Origin: Streptomyces hilarionis
GTDB taxonomy: Bacteria > Actinomycetota > Actinomycetes > Streptomycetales > Streptomycetaceae
Assembly: GCF_024539675.1 (NCBI RefSeq)
Contig: NZ_JAHHIT010000007.1
Location: 1 to 42,937 of the forward strand
DNA length: 42,937 nt
Direction of reading: 5' to 3'
Below, piece after piece: positions 33,246-40,842 of the stretch. The translations under genes were made by a program, and so were the position numbers. The notes below the pieces were generated by a model. It did no database searches. It was given only the letters and a program-made list of their open reading frames with translations, and had not been told where the DNA came from. Numbering within the stretch: the first letter of the stretch is position 1; each line of letters begins with the position of its first letter.

Positions 33246-33277
33246 CTCCCGGCCACCTAGGTACCGGTACCCGGGAG
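33246..33277 (-). promoter_or_regulatory. Structured leader of rplU with nested palindrome
   Basis: CTCCCGG (33246-33252) pairs with CCGGGAG (33271-33277), and the loop side holds the 12-base perfect palindrome GGTACCGGTACC (33260-33271). It lies 73 bases before rplU. A TTGACC -35-like box is at 33327-33322 on the minus strand, but its -10 is unclear. L21 operons in some bacteria carry protein-binding leaders; whether this is one is unknown. Confidence 0.35.
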
Positions 33278-33333
33278 GAAGAGGGTTTACGGAGATGTGG
33301 CGCGCCACTCGACACGCCGATGGTCAAGGCTAC

Positions 33334-33365
33334 GGGGCCCGGCTTGAGGGGTCAAACCGGGCCCC
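33334..33365 (-). terminator. Terminator after the immunity-like gene
   Basis: GGGGCCCGG / CCGGGCCCC (33334-33342 and 33357-33365) with TGA/TCA pairing inside, 19 bases after the stop. It closes the LamG-Rhs-immunity locus before rplU. Confidence 0.8.
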
Positions 33366-33383
33366 GGTCCGTGTTCGATCCGG

Positions 33384-33794
33384 TCAGTCGGCGTCGTCGC
33401 GTTGCTTCAGTGCTCCCGGAGCGAAGGACGCGATGTCGTCCAGCGCGTCTTCGGCCCGGCCGCCCAGTACGGGGTCCTGCAACAGGTCCCGCACCCGGGT
33501 CACCAGCCGGGCGTCGATCGCTCCGTGCAGCCGGGCGATGTGGCCCACGCAGGTCACCGCCAGCGCCGTCACCTGCGGGTCGACCGCCCGGCCGGCGGGG
33601 CCGAGGCACTCCAGGAGGAGCGCCTCGACCGTTTGCCGGTCCGGATCGTCGTACGTGAGGGCGAGGAGCGCCCGGGTGGCCCGGCCGACGTCGGATCCGC
33701 CGACGTCGGCCGTGAGGGCCGCGCGCCACGCGGAGACGTCCGGCCCGGCCGACCCGTCCGGCGCAGACCGTCCTTGGGCATCGTGTCTACTCAG
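33384..33794 (-). CDS. Probable immunity protein of the Rhs toxin, helical-repeat type, CTG start
   Basis: The coding frame ends at TGA 33384 and stays protein-like back into the end of the rhs gene. The only ATG/GTG/TTG in frame is GTG 33572, which would give just 62 residues and cut a helix. A CTG at 33794, with AAAGAGG 6 bases upstream and overlapping the rhs stop (CTGAGTAG), gives 136 residues. The protein is helical with a two-repeat HEAT-like look: RATRALLALTYDDPDRQTVE then VTCVGHIARLHG and GGRAEDALDDIASF. Small proteins with this GHLARIHG...GRAEDALDDI pattern occur, from memory, right after Rhs-type toxin genes. It should bind and block the toxin made just upstream. An ATG at 33781 is in another frame, so a frameshift is the rival explanation. 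Confidence 0.65.
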   Translation of the reverse strand: MSRHDAQGRSAPDGSAGPDVSAWRAALTADVGGSDVGRATRALLALTYDDPDRQTVEALLLECLGPAGRAVDPQVTALAVTCVGHIARLHGAIDARLVTRVRDLLQDPVLGGRAEDALDDIASFAPGALKQRDDAD

Positions 33795-36700
33795 TTTTGA
33801 CCTCTTTGCTCTTGATCCCCCGGCGTAGTGCGCTCTTCGCCTTGGCCATGCTCGGATCGGTATTGATGTCCGTCCGCACGTGTCCGTGGAAGATCTCGTT
33901 GGTGCCGCCTTCGACCGTGCATCCGCAGGGAACCTCCCGGGTGCGGTCGAGAACCACGCTATCGCCGGTGGTCCGGTCGATGCCTACCCGTCGTGGCGAC
34001 GTCTCCTTGATCTGCACGGAGTTGTCGAGCGCATCCTGCCCGTTGTTGGGTTCGGCGCTGTTCTCGCCGCGGGAGCTTCCTCGGGCTTCGCTGCCGTGCT
34101 TTCCTCCCGCCTCGTAGATCCGCTCGCCACAGTTGTGCACCAGGAGCGGCGAGTCCCCCGCGAACACGTAGTAGGTGTGGATGTCCTCGACGGTGAGGTC
34201 GTGCGTGCGCTGGCGTCGGTCGAAGGGCCGGACGGCCGTGACGTCGACCGAGTCGCCGTCCGCCGTGTGCAGCCGCATGCCCGGTTCGAGGTCGCCGGCC
34301 TCGACCCATTCCTTCTCGGACTCCGACCAGAAGGGATGGGTCGTGGTGGAGACCAGCGCCTCGGCCTTGCCGGACCCGGCCTTCACCGTCAGGTCGACGA
34401 AGTGCTTGTCGTCCTCGGTGACGATCGTGCCGACAACCTGGCGTACCGCTGTCTTCCCCGTCTTGGGGTCCGTGACGATGATCTTGTCGCCGAGCTTCAC
34501 CTTCTCGATCGCCTTGGTCTTGCCGTTGGCGAGCAACACCTTGGTGCCGGGCAGGAAGCTGTGCTTGCCTTCGAAGGGGCAGGAGCCGCCGATGTCGTCT
34601 TCGGCCCCCTTCTTCTTACGGGCCGCCGCGGCCTTCTTTCTGACCTCGGCCAGTTTCTCCGCCGCCTTGGACAGGCCCAGCTTGGCCCGGCCCACCGCCT
34701 TGTTGGCGTTCCACAGGCCCTTGACCCCGCCGATCATGTCCTTGACCAGGCCGGTGACCCGCTTGGCGAGCTTGATGCCCTTGGCCCACTTCCAGGGCGC
34801 CCCGTACTTGGCGAGGATCTTGCCCGCCAGGCCGCCCGCGAAGCTTCCGGCGATGTTGAGCAGCGTCTCGCCGCAGGCGCCGACGTCGCCGCTGGAGATG
34901 CAGTCCAGGGCCGCGTCCACGCCCAGGATGTCCCGGGCGATCTTGATCAGGGCCTTGCCCGCGGACTTGATGCGCTGCCGGGCGGACGCCTGCTGCTGCT
35001 GCGCCACCGCAACGTCACTGGATGCCTTGCTGACGTCGGACTGCGCCTTGGAGACTTCCGGGTCCGCATTGGTGACCGGTATTCCGCCGCGGCACTCGAT
35101 CAGGCCCTCACGGCACTCCGGGACGATCATGCCGCTGGGGTCGGCGTGCGTGACCGGGGAGTTGTTGGCGTAGGCGTAGCCGTTGATCTGCTGCGGCTGG
35201 GTGTAGTCGATGACCGGGTCCACCGAGATGAACTTGCCGATCGCCGAGTCGTACTCCCGCGCCCCCAGGTGGGTCAGGCCGGTAGAGGCATCGATCGTGC
35301 CGCCGACAAAGCCCTTCTCCCCCGGCCAGGTCCCGGTCTTCGTGCCACGGTCGACACCGAACGGGTCGAAGCGGCGCTGCGAGATCGCGCCGGTGGTCGC
35401 GTCGATGGCGACTTCACCGGTGCCGTGGTGGTCGGCGCCGACGAAGGACACGTTCGAGGCGGTCCGAACTGCGACGGTCTCACCGGCGTAGTCGTAGTAG
35501 CGGGTGGCCTCCTTCTTGGTGCCGTCGGCCGACAACTCCAGCTCGGTGCCGGGCAGATAGACGGTCGTACCGGACGGGTCCTTGCGCTGCACACGGTTTC
35601 CGTACGCGTCGTACAGGAATCCGGTCTCCGCGCCGCTCGCCTCGGTGACCTTGGTGAGCGCACCGGTGTCGTCCCAGGCGAGGGCCTGGGCGTTGCCGCC
35701 GATGGTGCGCTTGGTGGTGTTGCCCGCGTCGTCGTACTCGTACGAGGACTGCCTCGTGCCGGTCGGGAGGGTCTCGGTGACCTTGGTGACCTGGTGCGGG
35801 CCGTCGCCGAGGGCGCCGGCGCCGCCGTACTCGTAGCTGCGGGTGATGTTGTTCGCCGCGTTCAGACCGGTGTCGTGGTTGACCTCGGAGACACGGTTGC
35901 CGATGGCGTCGGTCTCGTACGACTTCCAGTACGGGGCCGGACCGCCGAGCGAGGTGGAACCGGCGGCGGAGTCGCACGCCGTGGGACCCGTGCCGTTGAC
36001 CGGCGTCGTGGAGCCGCGGCTGCCGGAGCCGGCCGCGGTCGCCGCGGTGGCCGAGGGCGTCCAGGCGTCCTGGAGCCGTTGCCGGCTGTCGTAGGCGAAG
36101 CACTGCACGTCCGGCGTGGCGGAGTTCGCGGTGTCCGCGATGGACAGGACGTTGCCGGCCTGGTCGTAGGAGTAGGTGGAGTCCTTGGCCGGGGCGGTCG
36201 CGCCGTAGACGTCGACCACCGACCGGGTCAGCCGGTCGGTGCCGGTCTCGTAGCCGTAGGTCTGCCAGACCTTCTTGCCGCTGCCGCCCGTGAACAGCTC
36301 CAGCTGCTGAAGCTGGCTGTTCCTGTTGTAGACGGTGTCGGTGACGTAGGAGTCGGTGGTGCCCTTCATCGTCTTGGGACGCTGCAACGCGTCGTACGTG
36401 TAGGTCAGCACCTCCGCCGGCAGGTCGCCGATGGCGGGCAGGCCGGACGTCTGAAGCGTGCCGTCCCGGTTGTACGTCGACGTGTAGACGTAGGTGCCGG
36501 CCAGGGAGCCCTGGGACGTGGGCACCTGATAGGCGGTCTTCAAAGGACGGTAGAACTCGTCCATCGACTGCACCGCCGAAGCGAAGTAGTCAGTGGGCGA
36601 GACGTAGCTGAGCGTCCCGTAGGCCTGTCCGAGCCAGCCCGCCTTGTCGTACTTGGTCTCCGTAAGCTTGGTCCCCGTGTCGGGGTCTCCGAGCCAGGTC

Positions 36701-39700
36701 GTCGTCACGCGGCCGAGCTTGTCGTAGGACGTGGAGGTCTTCTTGTTGCGGCCGTCGTACGCCACGACCGGCCGGTCGAGTTCGTCGTACTCCGTGCGGG
36801 AGGTGCCCGCGTCCGGGTCGACGGACTTGGTCTTGCGGCCGAGCTGGTCGTACTCGTAGCGCCACACGTTGCTCTTGGCGTCGGTGACCGTCTCCAGCAG
36901 GCCGGCCGTGTTGTAGGTGTACTTGGTCGAGTCGTACGGGACGCCGGCGCCCGGCGAGGCTCCGCGGTAGTGGCGGATCTCGGAGAGGTTGCCCTGGTTG
37001 TCGGTGATCGTCGTCGTGGGCACGCCGCCGACCGGCGGGTCGACGTTCGTGAGCTCGCCGTCGTACGAGGTCGTCGTGCGCCACTGCTCGGCGCCCGAGA
37101 CCGCGGAGATCTGGGCGGTGGCGCGGCCCAGCCCGTCGTACTCCAGCAGGCTCTGCGCGCCGACCTGGCTGTTGCTCACCAGCAGGAGTTCGTCCGAGGC
37201 GGCGCCCTCGGCGTTGTACGTGGAGTTGGTCTTCTTGATGTTGCCGGTGCCGTCGTACCAGGTGTCGGCGACCATGCGGGTGCCGTCGGGACCCTCGGTC
37301 TGGATCTGACGGGAACGCAGCATGCTGTCGTACAGCTGGTACTCGGCGCCGTACGAGCCGTCGTTCTCGATCTTCTCCGTCTTGATCGCGGTGACCTTGT
37401 CCTTGCGGACGTTGTACGAGTACTTGATGCTCGGCGTCTGGGTCGAGGCCCGGTCCGCCAGCCACACCGAGGTCAGCCGGCCCAGCGCGTCGTAGGCGAG
37501 GTCCGTCCGCTTGCCGTTGGGGTCGGTCTGTCCTGCCGACATGCCCCAGGCGGGGGCGTAGTCGGTGATGGTGTTGTGGCCGAGGGCGTTGGTGACGGTC
37601 GTCCTGGTCAGCAGGCCGTTGGTCTCGACGTAGACGGTCTTCGTCTGGTCCGCCGTGCCGTACTGCTTGGCGTCCTGCTGGGACTTCGGACGGCCGTAGA
37701 CGTCGTAGGTCGTCGCGCCGGTGACCTGGTAGGTCGCCGTGGTGCCGTCGTGCGCCGTCAGCCGCTCCGTCCTGGTGGCGTCACCCTTGGTGGGCGCCGC
37801 GCCGAACGCGCCGCCGTCGTACGAGGTGCGTTCGTCGCCCAGGACCTGGGTCTTGCGGTCCGGGGTCGTGGCGCACTTGACGGACACGACCTCGCTGCGG
37901 GCCGGCAACGACAGGATGTTCTTCGTCGCGTTGTCCGCGTAGGTGGTGCGGGTGCAGGTGTCGTCCTTGGCAGTGGAGACGTCGCCCTGGTCGTCGACGG
38001 TCAGCGTGCGGCCGGTGCCGTTCGCCGTGTCGAACGTCGTCGTGGACTTCGTCTCGCTCCAGGTGCCGTCCGACTTCAGGCTGAAGCCGCGACCGGTCTG
38101 GGTGCGCACGATCACCGCGTTGGAGGTACCCCAACTACGCTTCTGCGTTGCGGTGTTGTACTTCCAGGGAACGTTGATGGTCTTCGCGACGAGCTTGGGG
38201 CCGTCGTAGGTGGCCACCTCCAGCTCCTGGCCGGTGAACTCCTTGTCGTCGTCGTACGACGCTCCCGTGGAGTCCTTGACCGACACCGAGCGCGTGGCGC
38301 CGTCGGCGTCCTTGTCGCCGTTCATGCCCTGGAGGAACGTGTAGTCGACCCGGGTCTTCTGCTGGTCGGCGGTGCCGCTGGTGACCTTGACCTTGCCGTA
38401 GCCCTGCCAGCCGCCCCAGGTGAGGTACTTGTCGTCGGTGATGCCGTCCGGCTCGGCCTTCCGCCAGGCCGCGTCGCCCTGGTAGTCGTAGCGGGTGACC
38501 ATGGAGTCGCTGCCGCCGGTGCGGTCGGTCTCGATGACCGCCGACACCACGTACTTGTGGAACCAGTCCGTGATCGGGTCGACATAGCCCGGCGGGGCCC
38601 ACTTGACCGGGTAGCAGCGCTTCTTCGACTCGCCGGGCCTGGGCAGCGTGGCCTTGGTGCAGTCGGCCGGCGCGTAGGTGACGTCGAGCTGAGCGCCGGT
38701 CTCGCTGAGGACCATGGAGAGTCGGAAGCGGTAGAACGGGGCGATGTTGTCGCCGACGGCGTCGACGCGGTTGGCGAGCTGCTCGCCGAAGAGGTCGACG
38801 GAGGGCAGCTTCACGGCGGTGCCGACGCGGCCCTCGTGCTCGATCTTCGACAGCCACAGCGTCTTGGAGTCGTCGCCGTTGTCCGTGAACAGGTGCGTGA
38901 GGAGCCAGGCGTCCACGTCCTGGTAGTTCGTGGCGTCCTTGCGCATCTGCGTCACGACCGACGTCAGACGCTTCGTCGTGAAGAACGTCTGGACCGGTGA
39001 CGTGCACTTGGTGGCGGACTTGCACTCCTGGTCGACCGGGACGTCCGGCCAGTGCGAGGCGTTCGCCTTGGTGCGCTTGCTCTCGGCGCAGTCGAAGTCG
39101 GAGGTCGTCAGGCAGCGTTCGGCGGTGTTGAAGACGACCCGGGCCGGGGCCTTGGCGGCGTAGACACTGCCGTCGCGCTGGCCGTAGTCGATGCGCTTGA
39201 GCCAGCCGCCGCGGTGGTAGGCGGTGCCGTTGACGTCCGTCTTGCCGTTGAGGGCGTAGTAGTTGGTCTCGCGGTCGTAGAAGTACGACATCACGTTGCC
39301 GTGCGTGTCCCGGACGTGGTCCAGGCTCCAGCGCCACGCCTGCTGGCAGGAGGCGCTGGTGAACGTGGCGTTGTAGCAGGGCTCACCGGAGTCGTCGCCG
39401 AAGACCGGGGCGGTCCAGACCGAGTTGGTCTCCTCGTTGCCGGTCGCCCAGCCGGGGAGGCGGTTCAGCCCGAAGAAGTACTCGGTGCCGTCGGAGGTCG
39501 TGACCTTCCAGTGCTCGCCCCTGTCGTCGGCACTGCCGTCGTCGCCGTTGACCGCGCCCGTCAGCCGCTCGACCTTGGAGCCGTCGTCGGACGACATGTG
39601 CCACTTGCCGGTGGCGTCGTCCTTGACCAGCTCGCCGGAGGAGCCGTTGAGCATGATCGTGGCGTTCTCGAACGCCCAGCACTGCTCGCCGGAGCCGGAG

Positions 39701-40716
39701 TGGCCGTCGTCGGAGCAGGGCTTGTAACGGCGCTCGATGTAGCCGGGGTCGTAGGAGAAGCCCTCGCCCACCCAGGAGCCCTGGTTGTTCGTCGCCGAGG
39801 TGCGGCCGTCCGCCGACTGGGAGGAGTAGCCGAGACCCACGGTGGGGGTCAGGCCGCCCGGGGTCGGCACCGTGTTCAGCGGGTAGTTCCAGTTGAACGC
39901 GCCGGAGGAGGTGGCGACGCTCCAGCTCGCCGACGGCGAGAGGGCGGTCGCCTTGTACGTGCCCTGGGCGCCGGAGGGGCCCGCGGCGACGGCGACCAGG
40001 GAGGTCGCGGTGCCCGCCATCGTGGAGACGCCCTCGGCGGCGGCCGGCGCGGCGGTGACGTCGGCGGAGACGGTGCCCGCCTTCGCGTCGTTCACCGTGG
40101 GCAGCGCCCTGGGCAGCTCGGGGCAGGCCTTGCTGCCGGGGGTGGCGGTCGTGGCGCAGGCCGGGAGCTGGACCAGTTGCAGCCGGGAGGCGTAGGAGCC
40201 GCCGAAGCCCTCGGCGAACTCGGAGTAGTCGACGGTGAGACGGACCTTCGCGGAGCGGTCGGCCCCGTCGGCGCGCGCGACGCCCAGGAGCACACCGGCG
40301 CCGAGTTTCGCGGCGCGCCGGGGGTCGAGGACGTCGACGCGCACCTTGCCGGCGGCCTGTGACGCCGTGGCCTTCGCCTGCGCCCTGCCGACCTTGACGG
40401 GCAGGCCGCCCGCCTCGGCGGTGGCCCCGAGCTTCACCTCGGCGCCGCCCTGGTGGGGCCACACGGCCTTGTCGAGGCCCTTGACCGCGGCCTTGCGCGC
40501 GGGGTCGGAGGGGCGGGACTTCGCTTTCGCGGCGGAGCCCCTGGCGGGATCCCCGTCGTCCTGGACGCCGGGGCGGCTGGTGCGGCCCCGGTCGCCGTCG
40601 TCGAGCGCCAATGCCTGCACCGACGACGCGGACAGCGCGAGCGTGAGCCCGAGCACTGTCGCGGCGAGCGCCGGTCTGGGCATGCGGCGGCTCAGTGAGC
40701 GGCCACGGAAGAACAT
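33787..40716 (-). CDS. Secreted Rhs/YD-repeat polymorphic toxin with Hint domain
   Basis: A 2309-residue secreted protein. ATG 40716 has AGGAAG 7 bases upstream, and a signal peptide follows (basic start, hydrophobic ~17-32, cut after VQALA). Residues ~300-900 form a sugar-binding-like and Rhs shell entry region; ~950-1780 are YD repeats (many YD-xxG-R pairs) that build a hollow cage. The Rhs core, with DPFGVD and LGAREYDSAIGKFISVDP, is near 1782-1862. A linker with Ala/Lys-rich helices follows. A Hint protease/splicing-like domain runs from HSFLPGTKV (Ser2053) to VHNC (His2194-Asn2195-Cys2196). The last 114 residues (2196-2309) are the candidate toxin, with NSVQIKETSPRRVGID and FHGHVR. It is followed by an overlapping immunity-like gene and preceded by a LamG protein. 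The architecture is clear; the toxic activity is unknown. Confidence 0.93.
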   Translation of the reverse strand: MFFRGRSLSRRMPRPALAATVLGLTLALSASSVQALALDDGDRGRTSRPGVQDDGDPARGSAAKAKSRPSDPARKAAVKGLDKAVWPHQGGAEVKLGATAEAGGLPVKVGRAQAKATASQAAGKVRVDVLDPRRAAKLGAGVLLGVARADGADRSAKVRLTVDYSEFAEGFGGSYASRLQLVQLPACATTATPGSKACPELPRALPTVNDAKAGTVSADVTAAPAAAEGVSTMAGTATSLVAVAAGPSGAQGTYKATALSPSASWSVATSSGAFNWNYPLNTVPTPGGLTPTVGLGYSSQSADGRTSATNNQGSWVGEGFSYDPGYIERRYKPCSDDGHSGSGEQCWAFENATIMLNGSSGELVKDDATGKWHMSSDDGSKVERLTGAVNGDDGSADDRGEHWKVTTSDGTEYFFGLNRLPGWATGNEETNSVWTAPVFGDDSGEPCYNATFTSASCQQAWRWSLDHVRDTHGNVMSYFYDRETNYYALNGKTDVNGTAYHRGGWLKRIDYGQRDGSVYAAKAPARVVFNTAERCLTTSDFDCAESKRTKANASHWPDVPVDQECKSATKCTSPVQTFFTTKRLTSVVTQMRKDATNYQDVDAWLLTHLFTDNGDDSKTLWLSKIEHEGRVGTAVKLPSVDLFGEQLANRVDAVGDNIAPFYRFRLSMVLSETGAQLDVTYAPADCTKATLPRPGESKKRCYPVKWAPPGYVDPITDWFHKYVVSAVIETDRTGGSDSMVTRYDYQGDAAWRKAEPDGITDDKYLTWGGWQGYGKVKVTSGTADQQKTRVDYTFLQGMNGDKDADGATRSVSVKDSTGASYDDDKEFTGQELEVATYDGPKLVAKTINVPWKYNTATQKRSWGTSNAVIVRTQTGRGFSLKSDGTWSETKSTTTFDTANGTGRTLTVDDQGDVSTAKDDTCTRTTYADNATKNILSLPARSEVVSVKCATTPDRKTQVLGDERTSYDGGAFGAAPTKGDATRTERLTAHDGTTATYQVTGATTYDVYGRPKSQQDAKQYGTADQTKTVYVETNGLLTRTTVTNALGHNTITDYAPAWGMSAGQTDPNGKRTDLAYDALGRLTSVWLADRASTQTPSIKYSYNVRKDKVTAIKTEKIENDGSYGAEYQLYDSMLRSRQIQTEGPDGTRMVADTWYDGTGNIKKTNSTYNAEGAASDELLLVSNSQVGAQSLLEYDGLGRATAQISAVSGAEQWRTTTSYDGELTNVDPPVGGVPTTTITDNQGNLSEIRHYRGASPGAGVPYDSTKYTYNTAGLLETVTDAKSNVWRYEYDQLGRKTKSVDPDAGTSRTEYDELDRPVVAYDGRNKKTSTSYDKLGRVTTTWLGDPDTGTKLTETKYDKAGWLGQAYGTLSYVSPTDYFASAVQSMDEFYRPLKTAYQVPTSQGSLAGTYVYTSTYNRDGTLQTSGLPAIGDLPAEVLTYTYDALQRPKTMKGTTDSYVTDTVYNRNSQLQQLELFTGGSGKKVWQTYGYETGTDRLTRSVVDVYGATAPAKDSTYSYDQAGNVLSIADTANSATPDVQCFAYDSRQRLQDAWTPSATAATAAGSGSRGSTTPVNGTGPTACDSAAGSTSLGGPAPYWKSYETDAIGNRVSEVNHDTGLNAANNITRSYEYGGAGALGDGPHQVTKVTETLPTGTRQSSYEYDDAGNTTKRTIGGNAQALAWDDTGALTKVTEASGAETGFLYDAYGNRVQRKDPSGTTVYLPGTELELSADGTKKEATRYYDYAGETVAVRTASNVSFVGADHHGTGEVAIDATTGAISQRRFDPFGVDRGTKTGTWPGEKGFVGGTIDASTGLTHLGAREYDSAIGKFISVDPVIDYTQPQQINGYAYANNSPVTHADPSGMIVPECREGLIECRGGIPVTNADPEVSKAQSDVSKASSDVAVAQQQQASARQRIKSAGKALIKIARDILGVDAALDCISSGDVGACGETLLNIAGSFAGGLAGKILAKYGAPWKWAKGIKLAKRVTGLVKDMIGGVKGLWNANKAVGRAKLGLSKAAEKLAEVRKKAAAARKKKGAEDDIGGSCPFEGKHSFLPGTKVLLANGKTKAIEKVKLGDKIIVTDPKTGKTAVRQVVGTIVTEDDKHFVDLTVKAGSGKAEALVSTTTHPFWSESEKEWVEAGDLEPGMRLHTADGDSVDVTAVRPFDRRQRTHDLTVEDIHTYYVFAGDSPLLVHNCGERIYEAGGKHGSEARGSSRGENSAEPNNGQDALDNSVQIKETSPRRVGIDRTTGDSVVLDRTREVPCGCTVEGGTNEIFHGHVRTDINTDPSMAKAKSALRRGIKSKEVKTE

Positions 40717-40791
40717 TCGGCAACTTCCTGATCGGAGGAGGACGTCGTGAAGGAGACGTCGTGAAAGAAGGGGGAAAGAAGGTGACGGGAC

Positions 40792-40826
40792 AGGTGTGCC
40801 GGGCCTCGGAAGGACCCGGCACACCT
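40792..40826 (-). terminator. Hairpin between the LamG gene and rhs
   Basis: AGGTGTGCCGGG / CCCGGCACACCT, 12 perfect pairs with an 11-base loop, starting 16 bases after the LamG stop. It probably reduces or ends transcription before the toxin gene. A short direct repeat, GACGTCGTGAA, follows at 40741 and 40756. Confidence 0.7.
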
Positions 40827-40842
40827 CAGAACCGACGGTCTG

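Noticed and set aside
33569..33781. 70-codon ORF with an ATG after the rhs stop
   Set aside because: Its product is Arg/Ser/Pro-rich with no structure; the neighbouring frame gives a sensible helical protein. The ATG matters only if a frameshift exists.
34126..34580. Intein inside the Rhs protein
   Set aside because: The Hint domain lies just before the toxin tip, begins with Ser in HSFLPGT and lacks an endonuclease; it fits a pretoxin Hint release domain, not a full intein.
33880..39000. 1706-codon plus-strand open frame opposite rhs
   Set aside because: Shadow of the Rhs gene; composition is Val/Gly/Arg-rich as expected from reversed coding bias, with no domain.
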